Shown piece after piece: positions 19,710 to 32,680 of a stretch of DNA of 64,000 nucleotides. The stretch's first letter is position 1; every line of letters starts with the position of its first letter. Origin of the DNA: Billgrantia tianxiuensis (lineage in GTDB: Bacteria > Pseudomonadota > Gammaproteobacteria > Pseudomonadales > Halomonadaceae). Position numbers and translations under genes: made by a program. A model generated the notes under the pieces. That model had not been told where the DNA came from. It did not search any database and saw nothing but the letters and a program-made list of their open reading frames with translations. The stretch lies in contig NZ_CP035042.1 in the NCBI RefSeq assembly GCF_009834345.1, forward strand, positions 4,464,001 to 4,528,000, given 5' to 3'.

Positions 19710-20496
19710 ATGACCTTTATTGCGTCCCCTTCGCCGCCTCGGCGAGCGAACCCGAGACCCCGCCCCTCCCTGCCGAGGCCTTCCGCGAGGCCCTGTTGGC
19801 CAAGGGCGCCTACTACCATATCCACCATCCCTACCAGGTCGACATGGCGGAGGGGCGTGCCACGCCAGAGCAGATCCGCGGCTGGGTGGCCAACCGCTTC
19901 TATTATCAGGTGATGATCCCGCAGAAGGATGCCGCGCTGCTGGCCAACTGCCCGGACGCCGCCACCCGCCGCCGCTGGATCCAACGCCTGCTCGACCACG
20001 ACGGACGCGATGATGACGCAGGCGGCATCGAGGCCTGGCTGACCCTGGGCGAGGCGGTGGGGCTGACCCGCGACGAACTGTGGGCCCAGGAGCACGTGCT
20101 GCCCGGTGTGCGCTTCGCCGTCGACGCCTACGTCAACTTCGTGCGCCGGGCGAGCTGGCAGGAGGCGGCGATCTCGTCGCTCACCGAGCTGTTCGCGCCC
20201 CTGGCGCACCAGAGCCGGCTCGACACCTGGCCGGGCCACTACCCTTGGATCGACGAGGCCGGCTACGGCTACTTCCGCAAGCGCCTGAAGGAGGCACGCC
20301 GCGACGTCGACCATGGCCTTGAGGTGGCGTTGGCGGTATGCACCACTGCCGCCGCCCAGCAGCGCGCCCTGGAGATCCTGCAGTTCAAGCTCGACGTATT
20401 GTGGAGCATGCTCGACGCCATGACCCTGGCCTACCAGCTCGAGCGCCCGCCCTATCACAGCGTGACCGACCAGCGCGTTTACCACCGGGGCTATGA
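19710..20496 (+). CDS. pqqC: PQQ synthase PqqC (two frameshifts in this sequence)
   Basis: Cofactor-free oxidase that performs the final ring closure and eight-electron oxidation to PQQ. The core is unmistakable: [59 protein letters not shown] and [11 protein letters not shown]. Two breaks occur. Near the N-terminus the ATG at 19710 is out of frame with the core; one base missing near the C run 19726-19729 would join them. At the 3' end, adding a G to the run 20487-20490 gives the usual ending HRGL-stop at 20494-20496. The repaired protein is about 262 residues. The stop then overlaps the pqqD ATG. Confidence 0.88.
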
Positions 20497-20780
20497 TGGC
20501 TATGATCGAGTCAACCACCGTCTATCGCTTGCGCCCCGGTTGGCGCCTGCAGTGGGAGGAGGCCCAGGGCCGTCACGTGCTGCTCTATCCCGAGGGCATG
20601 GTGCAGCTCAACGACAGCGCCGGAGCCATCCTGACCCAGCTCGACGGCCAGCGCGACGTGGCCGACGTAGTGGCGAGCCTGCAGGCCCAGTTTCCCGATG
20701 CCCCCGCCGCGGAGATCGAACGGGACATACATGAATTCCTGCTCGACGCCGCACGACAAGGGTGGATCCGACATGACTGA
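20493..20780 (+). CDS. pqqD: PqqA-binding chaperone PqqD
   Basis: A 95-residue peptide chaperone that presents PqqA to the radical SAM enzyme PqqE. It has the RRE-like winged fold features [40 protein letters not shown] codons at 20493, 20496 and 20502 are possible; 20493 gives overlap with the pqqC stop. It overlaps pqqE by 8 bp. Confidence 0.93.
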   Translation: MMAMIESTTVYRLRPGWRLQWEEAQGRHVLLYPEGMVQLNDSAGAILTQLDGQRDVADVVASLQAQFPDAPAAEIERDIHEFLLDAARQGWIRHD

Positions 20781-21920
20781 CCATACCCATACCACTGCCA
20801 TCAACGGCGCCACCGGCGCTCCGCTGTGGCTGCTCGCGGAACTCACCTACCGTTGCCCGCTGCAGTGCGCCTACTGCTCCAACCCGCTCGACTTCGCCGC
20901 GGTGAAGGAGGAACTCTCTACCGAGGAGTGGATGGACGTACTGGCCCAGGCCCGCGCCATGGGAGCCGTGCAGATGGGTTTCTCCGGTGGCGAGCCGCTG
21001 GTGCGGCAGGACCTCGAGACCCTGGTGGCCGAGGCACGCCGGCTCGGCTTCTATACCAACCTGATCACCTCGGGGCTGGGGCTCGACGAAGCGCGCATCG
21101 AGGCACTGCACGCGGCCGGGCTCGATCATATCCAGATCAGCCTGCAGGCCTCCGATCCAGACGTTGCCGCGGCGGTAGCCGGCTCGCCCAAGGCCCACGC
21201 CAAGAAGCTGGCCATGGCCCGAGCGGTCAAGGCCGCCGGCTATCCCATGGTGCTCAACGTGGTGCTGCACCGCCACAACATCGACCGCATCGACGACATC
21301 ATCGCCCTGTGCGACGAACTGGGGGCCGACGCCGTGGAACTGGCTAACTGCCAGATGTACGGCTGGGCTCACCTCAACCGCGAGGGCCTGCTACCCAGCC
21401 ATGAGCAGCTCAAGGCCGCCGAGGCCACCACCGCACGCTGGCGCGAGCGCCTGACCGAGCGCGGCCGCGACATGCGCCTGCTGTTCGTGGTGCCCGACTA
21501 TTACGCCGAACGCCCCAAGGCGTGCATGGGCGGCTGGGGCGCGATCTTCATGACCGTGGCGCCGGACGGTGCGGTGCTACCCTGCCATAGCGCGCGGATG
21601 CTGCCGATGAGCTTTCCCAACGTGCGCGAGCGTGGGCTGCATGAAATCTGGTACGACAGCGAAGCCTTCAATCGCTACCGCGGCGATGGCTGGATGCGCG
21701 AACCCTGCCGCAGCTGCGACGAACGCCACAAGGACGTCGGCGGCTGCCGCTGCCAGGCCTACCTGCTCACCGGCGACGCCACGGCCACCGATCCGGTGTG
21801 CTCGCTGTCGCCCGACCACCACCTGATCGAGGCCGCCCGTCGCCAGGCCGAACACGGCGAGCGCCCCATGGCCGGCCTGACCCTGCGCAACGTGCACGAA
21901 TCGCGGATCTTCTGCCGCGC

Positions 21921-21924
<4 letters not shown>
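20773..21924 (+). CDS. pqqE: Radical SAM enzyme PqqE
   Basis: A 383-residue radical SAM/SPASM enzyme forming the Glu-Tyr carbon-carbon bond in PqqA. The radical SAM cluster motif is CPLQCAYC (CxxxCxxC). Auxiliary cluster cysteines lie in the C-terminal SPASM region ([22 protein letters not shown]). It is translationally coupled to pqqD and to pqqF (ATGA at 21921). Confidence 0.95.
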
Positions 21925-25677
<3,753 letters not shown>

Positions 25678-25680
25678 TAG

Positions 25681-25772
25681 GCGCCCGGGGCCGCGCCCAG
25701 AACAGGTGCCCGAAGCCGCACCCATAACAGGCGCCCGGTGACGCGCCCACTTTTGATAGGCGCCGCGCCAAG
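25681..25772. repeat. Imperfect 25-bp tandem repeats after frmA
   Basis: Units at 25681-25705 and 25706-25730 share the pattern gYGCCCGrrGCCGCrCCCAkAACAG. A third at 25731-25759 (GCGCCCGGTGACGCGCCCAC...GATAG) is longer, and a partial fourth begins GCGCCGCGCC. They lie directly after the frmA stop in a 186-bp gap. Origin and function are unknown; decay of a duplicated 3' end is possible. Confidence 0.6.
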
Positions 25773-25863
25773 GACAAGGCGCAGGCGTCAGAAGCCAAGA
25801 GAGGAGCGATACACGTCCGAAGCTGTGCCAACGATAACAATGCCCAAGGGCAAGGAGGCACTC

Positions 25864-26072
25864 ATGAGCCTGATGGACATGATCCAGCGCTGGTTCGGCG
25901 GCAAGCCCGCCCCACCGAAGGCCGCGCCTGGCAGTGGAACGAGAACCGCCTCGGCAACGAGCGCATCTCGCACGCCGCCTCCCGCGGCAGCAAGCCCCTC
26001 GACAACGACAACACAGGGGAGTCGATCCACCATGAGCCACCACAGCGTTCACATCCATCCCGCCGTCGATGA
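25864..26072 (+). CDS. Small conserved-looking protein before gfa (frameshifted here)
   Basis: Starts [17 protein letters not shown] after an AAGGAGG-type site. The frame breaks in the C run 25910-25913. One added C gives [20 protein letters not shown] and a plausible 69-residue hydrophilic protein ending at 26072, overlapping the gfa start by 41 bp. Without the repair the frame runs into gfa through Ser/Thr/Pro-rich noise. The repair has the same form as other errors in this window. Function unknown. Confidence 0.45.
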
Positions 26073-26607
26073 CGGCGTCAAGCGCGGCAGCGAGAGCTTC
26101 ACCGGCGGAAAACTCTACTGCCACTGCAGCGGCGACCAGGTCGAGGTGACGGTCGACGCCCAATGCGCCCATAACCACGTCTGCGGCTGCACCAAGTGCT
26201 GGAAGCCCGAAGGCGCGCTGTTCTCGATGGTAGCCGTAGTGCCCCGTGATAAGCTCCGAGTCACCGCCCACGAGGAGAAGCTCGAAGTGGTCGATCCGGC
26301 CGCCGCCATCCAGCGTCATGCCTGCAAGGAATGCGGCGTGCACATGTACGGCCGTATCGAGAACACCGGGCATCCCTTCCACGGGCTCGACTTCATCCAC
26401 ACCGAGCTGTCCTACGACGAGGGCTGGGCCGGCCCCGAGTTCGCCGCCTTCGTCTCGTCGATCATCGAGTCCGGTGCCGACCCGGAGAACATGGGCAACG
26501 TCCGTTCGCGGCTGCAGGAACTGGGTCTGCCACCCTACGACTGCCTCTCGCCGCCGCTGATGGATGCCATCGCCACGCATACCGCCAAGGCCAAGGGGGT
26601 GCTTTGA
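26032..26607 (+). CDS. gfa: Glutathione-dependent formaldehyde-activating enzyme
   Basis: A 191-residue zinc protein that binds glutathione and promotes S-hydroxymethylglutathione formation for FrmA. Zinc Cys motifs CHCSGDQ and [21 protein letters not shown], plus [15 protein letters not shown], are in the correct order. ATG 26032 starts the canonical N-terminus [15 protein letters not shown]. The whole set frmA-small gene-gfa lies on one strand. Confidence 0.93.
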   Translation: MSHHSVHIHPAVDDGVKRGSESFTGGKLYCHCSGDQVEVTVDAQCAHNHVCGCTKCWKPEGALFSMVAVVPRDKLRVTAHEEKLEVVDPAAAIQRHACKECGVHMYGRIENTGHPFHGLDFIHTELSYDEGWAGPEFAAFVSSIIESGADPENMGNVRSRLQELGLPPYDCLSPPLMDAIATHTAKAKGVL

Positions 26608-26631
26608 CAAGGGGGCTTTGAATAGAACCGT

Positions 26632-26679
26632 AAAAGCCCCGAGCCTTTATTCGAAACCTTCGGACAAGGGACTCGGGGC
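26632..26679 (-). terminator. Intrinsic terminator after the MarR gene
   Basis: Stem GCCCCGAG (26636-26643) pairs with CTCGGGGC (26672-26679), with an inner CCTT/AAGG pairing. On the minus strand the stem is followed by TTTTA. It lies 18 bp beyond the marR-type stop. Confidence 0.75.
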
Positions 26680-26696
26680 ATTACATCGAGAGGGGT

Positions 26697-27218
26697 TCAA
26701 AGAGCATTAAGATTGCGGAACATCTTGCTCAAACACTGGTTGATGTAGACGACCTCGTCCTTGCGCAGCCCCCTGAAAGCCTTCTCCACCACCTGAGCGG
26801 TAAGCTCCCTGGCCACGGCCAGCTTGGCCTCGCCGTCTTCGGTCAGCTCCACTTCCGTAACCCGGCCGTCCTGGGGCGAGGGAGCGGTCTTGAGCAGCCC
26901 CGCCTCCTGCATCTTGTAGACGATCTTGGTGATAGTGGAGAGCTTGGCCACGGCATGGATGGCGATATCCGACATGCTCAGGCGGCCTTGCTCGTGCAGG
27001 ATCATCAGCACCCGCCACTTGGAGGAACTCAACCCATGCGGCTTGAGCAGGCTGTCCACGTCGGCACTGTACTTCGCGCTCAACCGGGCCACCCAGTAGA
27101 ACGGGAAATCCTGGGCACGATAGTCATCGGAGAGCGGGAAGAAGGAGGATGCCAGTTCGTCCTTTTCAACCATAGGGTGGGCGCTCCAAGGCGATAAAAT
27201 AGTGGAATATTCTAGCAT
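26697..27218 (-). CDS. MarR-family regulator, aromatic-catabolism type
   Basis: A 173-residue winged-helix repressor. The recognition region reads LSMSDIAIHAVAKLSTITKIVYKMQEAGLLKT followed by the wing SPQDGRVTEVELTEDG. The N-terminal helix reads DFPFYWVARLSAKYSADVDSLLKPHGLSSSKWRVLM. This sequence style is common in MarR proteins controlling aromatic acid genes, including IacR-like repressors, but the target here is not shown. Start 27218 has AAGGTGG upstream; ATG 27173 is an alternative that would leave the palindrome GAATATTC (27205-27212) in the leader as a possible autoregulatory site. Divergent from gfa's end, with its own terminator. Confidence 0.85.
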   Translation of the reverse strand: MLEYSTILSPWSAHPMVEKDELASSFFPLSDDYRAQDFPFYWVARLSAKYSADVDSLLKPHGLSSSKWRVLMILHEQGRLSMSDIAIHAVAKLSTITKIVYKMQEAGLLKTAPSPQDGRVTEVELTEDGEAKLAVARELTAQVVEKAFRGLRKDEVVYINQCLSKMFRNLNAL

Positions 27219-27267
27219 GTGCCCACCTTGACGACAGCCGCCTGCCGAGCAGAAATTCGGCCGCCAA

Positions 27268-28200
27268 TCACTCCAGCCGCCGTGTCTCGGACGGATACTC
27301 TCCGAACAGCTTGTAGTAGCTTGCCGAGAAGTGGCTTAGATGGCGAAACCCCATTTCATACGCCGCATCTCCCACCGTACATTCGCAAGCGGGTGAGCCT
27401 GCCAGCCTCCTGCGCACCGCATTCAGCCGGATGCTGCGGAGAAACTCCACCGGGCGTATGCCCACCACCCGCTGAAAGCTGTTCTGCAACGTTCGGCGAC
27501 TCACCCGCAAGCGCTCGCACAAATCGAGCACGCTGAGCGGACTGTCCGGATCGGCCAGGGCAAGCTCCTGACTGCGCTTGACGATATACGAGCTCACGGC
27601 GAGCTCGCTGCGTTTCGTCTCGACATGCGCCTGCAGAAAGAGGTCGAGCTGCACGGCCATCAAGGCATCCTCGATGTCCTTCTCGATGACGGATGCCTCG
27701 TGCTCCCCCGGCCGGATGAAGTCATCGAAGTTCCGACACACCTGGGCCTTGATCTCCTTCAGCAGCCGCATCGGCACGTTGATGCCCGGCATCGAGAGCA
27801 GTTGGGAGAACTGAGCCGAACCCAGCTCGATCTCCGCCAAACGGGTGAAGCGCTCGAGATCGACGCTCAACGACATGAACGCCATCCCTTCCGGAGCGTG
27901 CAGCAGGAACTCTTCGCCATCGCGCAGCAGCAGAACGCTGTTGGAACTGACCTTGCAGCCCTGGATGATGGGCGGCCTGCCCGTGGCAAAGGCCATGCAG
28001 AAGCGCTGCCTGGGCGCGTGCCCATGCTGGACGACGCGCTTGTCGAGCACCTCATGGAAGACCTGGAAGCGCTCGCCCGACACCTGGAAAAGCTCGCTCG
28101 AAAGGCGACCGGCGCCAAGCTGGTCGTACACCTGCTGCCAGCCCTGTATCGCAGCCGCATGCTGCTGAGAGTCATGGAAGGAATGAACTTCGTAGCGCAT
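27268..28200 (-). CDS. AraC-family transcriptional regulator
   Basis: A 310-residue activator with an N-terminal ligand domain (cupin-like, about 1-190) and two C-terminal helix-turn-helix motifs. The first reads SVLDLCERLRVSRRTLQNSFQRVVGIRPVEFLRSIRLNAVRR and the second TVGDAAYEMGFRHLSHFSASYYKLFGEYPSETR. ATG 28200 follows GGGGG at good spacing; ATG 28212 is a weaker choice. Its N-terminus is of the kind seen in EutR-like activators. It lies next to a porin, aminotransferase, dehydrogenase and permease on the same strand and is the likely regulator of that module. Confidence 0.88.
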   Translation of the reverse strand: MRYEVHSFHDSQQHAAAIQGWQQVYDQLGAGRLSSELFQVSGERFQVFHEVLDKRVVQHGHAPRQRFCMAFATGRPPIIQGCKVSSNSVLLLRDGEEFLLHAPEGMAFMSLSVDLERFTRLAEIELGSAQFSQLLSMPGINVPMRLLKEIKAQVCRNFDDFIRPGEHEASVIEKDIEDALMAVQLDLFLQAHVETKRSELAVSSYIVKRSQELALADPDSPLSVLDLCERLRVSRRTLQNSFQRVVGIRPVEFLRSIRLNAVRRRLAGSPACECTVGDAAYEMGFRHLSHFSASYYKLFGEYPSETRRLE

Positions 28201-28309
28201 ACCCGCCCCCATGGAAAGGTCGCATCATCGGCGACTCAGCAGCATGAGTCAGCGTGCGGCACCGGCCGCCCATTAGAACTAGCGAAAAAGAGCTATCAAC
28301 ATAGAATCA

Positions 28310-29637
28310 TCAGAAGAACGCCGCCAAGACGAGCTGGGCGTAGACGTTGGTGCCATTGCCGCCCACCTGGGTGCCGCCCTCGGTTTCGTCTCTGCTGGGC
28401 TTGTACAGGCCCAGCAGGGGCTGATGACGACATGGTCGGTCACGGCCCACTCCACGTACAGATCCAGCTCCCGGCCATCCAGGTTTAGCGTATCGCGTCC
28501 CTTCAGGGTGCTGAAGTCGAAGAATAGCGCCCCCAGGGTGAGGTTCTCCCTGGGGCTGGCCCTCAAGGAGATATGGTGGATGCCGGTATTACGCGCAAAA
28601 GGCCCCGCATAGTTGGCCGCCACCTCGCCCTGGAACCAGGTGCCCAGTGCGGGGCTGTTCAGGCCAGTGAACAACGAGTCCCAATCCTCCGAATAGCGGG
28701 TATAGCGGTAGGTCAGGCTGGGTGTCCATAGGGTGTCGGCAAAGGTGTAGCCGGCCTCGGCGTACCAGGCGGTTTCCGAGCCGGCATCCTTGTTCTGCCA
28801 GGCATACTCGAAGGCGAAGTTGGCGTTCTCGATACCGGCGTCGCCTTCCCCCCGCAGGCTGTAGACGTTCATGCCGTCACGCTGCTCGAGGAAGTCGTCG
28901 GCCCACTCGCGGTTGACGTCTAGACCCTGCACCCAGGTCAGCCCGATGAGACCCGCATCGCCGGCATAGTCGAGGGTGGCGGCGGCCAGCTCGGTCTCGG
29001 CCTGAGCCAGGTTGTCTGACTTGAGCCAGGCGGCCGCCCCGTGCAGGCCCTGCTCCCCGCCGAGGCGCAGCACCGCGGTACGGTCGAAGGCATGGCGGGC
29101 CGCCAGGTAGTAGGCGCCACCACGGTCCAGGGCGCCGTCGGCCGGCCCCCGGCCCAGGTTCAACCCATCATCGTTGATGATGAAGCCCCTGCCGAGCTGG
29201 ACGACCTGCCGGCCCAGCGAAACATCCACGCCATCCGTCCCGAGGGCGGGAAAGAGATCCGCGGAGCGCCATCCCAGGTAGGCGTCCTCGAGGGTGGTGC
29301 TGCGTTCGGTGCCCACGCTGTTGCCGCCGGCATCGCCATCCCCCCAGGTGGCGGAGCTGACCCAGTTGAGGCCGCCGTAGAGGGTACCGGCACCGCCCAT
29401 CCCCTGATGGCCGCTGAAGCCGTACTTGACGAAGCCCTCGCGCCAGCTCGAGCCATCCTCCCTGCCGTCGTAGTTCTTGCGGCTGTTCATCCAGCCATGC
29501 ACGGCCAGCAGATCGACGTTCAATGCCCCGTCGGTACTCGTCGCCAGCTCGTAGGCCTGGGCCTGACCTGCCTGGCCAAGGGTAACCGTCAGCGCCAGGA
29601 CCCCACCGGCAACCCAAGTCGTCTTATGAGAATTCAT
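28310..29637 (-). CDS. Outer-membrane beta-barrel porin (frameshifted near C-terminus)
   Basis: About 442 residues after repair. A cleavable signal (GGVLALTVTLGQAGQAQAYE) is followed by alternating beta strands rich in Gly and aromatics (LYGGLNWVSSATWGD, YLGWRSADLFPALG, VDVSLGRQVVQLGRGFIIND). Near the end the frame shifts at the G run 28417-28420. Adding one base gives ISPLLGLYKPSRDETEGG and ends ...VYAQLVLAAFF-stop at 28310-28312. A terminal Phe is the normal signal for outer-membrane assembly, strong support for the repair. Probably a specific channel for the substrate of the adjacent amine module; substrate unknown. Confidence 0.82.
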
Positions 29638-29666
29638 GTTAGTACCTTGATGGTATTGTTGTTATC

Positions 29667-29694
29667 GGCTCGCTCGATGAATGAGCCGCGAGCC
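29667..29694. other. Hairpin between aminotransferase and porin genes
   Basis: GGCTCGC (29667-29673) pairs perfectly with GCGAGCC (29688-29694) across a 14-nt loop. No T tract follows on either strand, so it is more likely an RNA processing, stability or attenuation element than a terminator. Confidence 0.4.
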
Positions 29695-29751
29695 GTTCGG
29701 GTCGAGCGCGCCCCTCCTCCCTCGGGAACGACACGCGCTCGTTTACTTCCT

Positions 29752-31101
29752 CTAGCCCTGCCGGTCCAGGGCGACCTCCAGCGCCTGGACGATCATGCCG
29801 GCCTCGTCGGTGGTCAGGGTCAAGGGTGGCGAGAGGATGATCTTGCTGCCGACCGGGCGCACCAGTACTCCCTCCTTGCGCGCCTCCTCGGCGATGCGGG
29901 CCGCCTGCCCCTCGGTGGGATCGATCGGCTGGCGGGTGCGCTTGTCGGCCACCAGGTCGAGCGCGAGCATGAGCCCCTTGCCGCGCACTTCGCCGACCAC
30001 GTCGAAGCGCTCGCTCAACGGCTGCAACTGCTCGTTCAGCCGCGCCCCCACCTTGGCGGCGTTGTCCGGCAGCGCCTCCCTCTCGACGATGTCCAGCACC
30101 GCCAGGGCTGCGGCGCAGGCGGTGGGATGGCCGCTGTAGGTGTAGCCATGCATGATGACGTTGCCGAACCCGGGGGCGTTCTCGATCGCCTCGGCGACAC
30201 GCCGGTTGAACACCGTCGCGCCGAGGGGGATGTAGCCCGCCGAGATCCCCTTGGCCAGGCAGAGGATGTCGGGCGCCACGCCCCACCCACGGCTGCCCAG
30301 CATGCAGCCGGTACGGCCGAACCCCGTGACCACCTCGTCGGCGATCAGCAGGATGTCGTAACGGTCGCAGACCTCCCGCAGCTGCTGCCAATAGCCATCC
30401 GGCGGCACGATCACGCCACCGGCACCCTGCACCGGTTCGGCGATGAAGGCGGCGATGGTCTCGGGGCCGAGGAACTGGATCTGCTCCTCCAGTTGGCGAA
30501 TGCAGTAAGCGGTCAGCTCCACCGGATCACGACAGTCCCAGGGGTTGCGGTAGAGCCAGGGCGCGTCGAGGTGGTAACAGCCCGGCAGCAGTTGGCCATG
30601 GTTGTAGTGATAGACGCCGTTGCCGCCCACCGAGGTGCCACCCACGTGCACGCCGTGGTAGCCGTTGCGCAGCGAGAGGAAGCGGCTGCGGCCTGGCTGG
30701 CCGGCGGCAATCCAGTACTGGCGCGCCATCTTCAGCGCCGTCTCGACCGCGTCGGAGCCGCCCGAGTTGAACAGCACCCGCATCATCTCCTCCTGGGCAA
30801 ACAGTGAGGTGAGCCGCTCGGCCAGGTCGAAGACCCGCGGATGCGCGATGCCGTCGAAGGTCTGATAGTAGGCCAGCTCGTCGAGCTGCGCGGCGATGGC
30901 CGCCTTTACCTCCGGACGGTTGTGGCCGACGTTGACGTTCCACAGCCCGCCGACGCCGTCGAGCATGCGGTGGCCATCGATGTCGGTGATGTAGTTGCCG
31001 TCGGCGCGTGCGATCACCAGCCGCCGGGCCTGGTTACCCGGCGCCGATGAACTCATCGGGTGCCAGAACTTCTTCTCTGCCGTCTTGTATTTCTCGTACA
31101 T
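29752..31101 (-). CDS. Class III PLP aminotransferase (amine/omega-amino acid:pyruvate type)
   Basis: A 449-residue pyridoxal-phosphate enzyme. PLP-binding sequence includes NSGGSDAVETALKMARQYW, the acidic IADEVVTGFGRTG that contacts the pyridine ring, and the Schiff-base lysine in CLAKGISAGYIPLGA. YHGVHVGGTSVGGN is typical of putrescine/omega-amino-acid:pyruvate transaminases. ATG 31101 begins MYEKYKTAEKKFWHPMSSS, the standard N-terminus; the longer frame uses TTG. It would make an aldehyde for the adjacent dehydrogenase. Exact amine is undetermined. Confidence 0.9.
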   Translation of the reverse strand: MYEKYKTAEKKFWHPMSSSAPGNQARRLVIARADGNYITDIDGHRMLDGVGGLWNVNVGHNRPEVKAAIAAQLDELAYYQTFDGIAHPRVFDLAERLTSLFAQEEMMRVLFNSGGSDAVETALKMARQYWIAAGQPGRSRFLSLRNGYHGVHVGGTSVGGNGVYHYNHGQLLPGCYHLDAPWLYRNPWDCRDPVELTAYCIRQLEEQIQFLGPETIAAFIAEPVQGAGGVIVPPDGYWQQLREVCDRYDILLIADEVVTGFGRTGCMLGSRGWGVAPDILCLAKGISAGYIPLGATVFNRRVAEAIENAPGFGNVIMHGYTYSGHPTACAAALAVLDIVEREALPDNAAKVGARLNEQLQPLSERFDVVGEVRGKGLMLALDLVADKRTRQPIDPTEGQAARIAEEARKEGVLVRPVGSKIILSPPLTLTTDEAGMIVQALEVALDRQG

Positions 31102-31185
31102 GGCTTGATCTCGGGGGTTCTCTTGCAATTGCTTGTGCGCTGCCTTGTGCAAAGCTGCGCGTGAGTGTCGACGCGACGTGTTCTC

Positions 31186-32609
31186 TTACCCGGCTGCCGG
31201 AGGCTTACGAACGAACAGCAGTTGCGGGGTGGTGAATTCGAGCAGTCCCTCCAGGCCGAACTCGACGCCGAAGCCGGACATCTTGCGGCCGCCGAAGGGC
31301 GTGTTGGGCTGGATCTGGGCGTGGCAGTTGACCCAGGCCACGCCGCTCTCCAGTCGGCTGGCGATAGCCTGCGCCCGGGTTTCGTCCTCGCCCCACACCG
31401 AACCGCCCAAGCCCATCTGCGACGCATTGGCACGCCGCAGGGCATCCTCGACGTCGTGATAGGCGATCAACGGCAGCACCGGGCCGAACTGCTCCTCGTC
31501 CACCAGCCGGTGACCATCGCTGACCCCAGTGACGATGGTGGGCGGATAGAAGAACCCCGGGCGATCCAGGCGGGCGCCGCCGCACAGCACCTGCGCGCCC
31601 TGGGCTCGCGCATCGTCGACGAGTTCGCTCACCAGCTCGAGCTGATCGAGGTTCTGGATCGGTCCGAAGGTCACGCCCTCCTCCAGGCCTGCGCCGACCA
31701 CCTGCCGCTCGGCAATGGCCGCCAGGGCCTCGGCGAACTCGCGATACTGGGATTCGTGCACGTAGAGCCGCTTCAGCGCCGCGCAGGTCTGGCCCATGTT
31801 GAGGAAGGCCGCCTGGAAGATGTCTTCCACCACGGCGTCCACCGGCGTGCCCGGCAGCACGATGGCGGCATCGTTGCCCCCAGCTCCAGGGTCAGGCGCT
31901 TGAGGTTGCCGGCCGCCGCCTGCATGACCCGCTGCCCGGTCTCGGTGGAGCCGGTGAAGACGATCTTGTCGATGCCGGGATGGGCGGTGATGGCGCTGCC
32001 GAAGCCTTGCTCGCCGGTGACGATATTGATGCCCCCCTTGGGCACGTGGCGGGCGATGATCTCCACCAGGCGAATCGTGCTCAGCGGAGTGAGACTGGAG
32101 GGCTTGCTCACCACGCAGTTGCCCGCCCGCAGCGCCGGCATGATGTGCCACACCGCGATCATGAAGGGCCAGTTCCAGGGCGTGATGGAGGCCACCACGC
32201 CCACCGGCTTGTGGTGCAGCTCGATGCGCTGGGCAGGCGTTTCCTCCACCAGTTTCACCGGCACTTCTTGACCGGCCGCATAGCGTGTCCAGGCCGCGCC
32301 GCCGCCCACCTCGGAGTAGGCCAGGGCCAGCGGCTTGCCTTGTTCCATGACGATCAGCCTTGCCAACTCATCTGCCTCACGCTCGATGTCGTCGGCAATG
32401 CGATTGAGCAGCTCGCACCTCTCTGCATGAGAACTGAGCTTCCATTGACCGAAGGCATCGCGGGCAGCGCTGACCGCCTGATCCAACTGCGTGGTCGAGC
32501 CGGCCGGACACAGCGCGAAGGGAGCCCCCGTGGCCGGATCGGTGACCTCGAAATGCCCAGCGGCACCCGGCACGCTGACACCGTTGATCGACAATTCGTA
32601 GTTACGCAT
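31186..32609 (-). CDS. NAD(P)-dependent aldehyde dehydrogenase (frameshifted here)
   Basis: About 474 residues when repaired. N-terminal motifs ITPWNWPFMIAVWHIMPALRAGNCVVSKPS and FTGSTETGQRVMQAAAGNLKRLTLELG are typical; the catalytic Cys is in FLNMGQTCAALKR. The frame breaks at the C run 31877-31881. One more base restores LTLELGGNDAAIVLPG, the invariant family motif with the catalytic Glu. ATG 32609 follows AAGGA. It probably oxidises the aldehyde made by the transaminase. Confidence 0.9.
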
Positions 32610-32680
32610 ACAGCCGTCCTTCATGCTTCGATGCCTGGCCGGGAAAGGCAGGCCTTTCCCGGCGATCCAGGCTGAGTGAT

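Noticed and set aside
25681..25772. CRISPR array
   Set aside because: Units are contiguous with no unique spacers and no cas genes are present.
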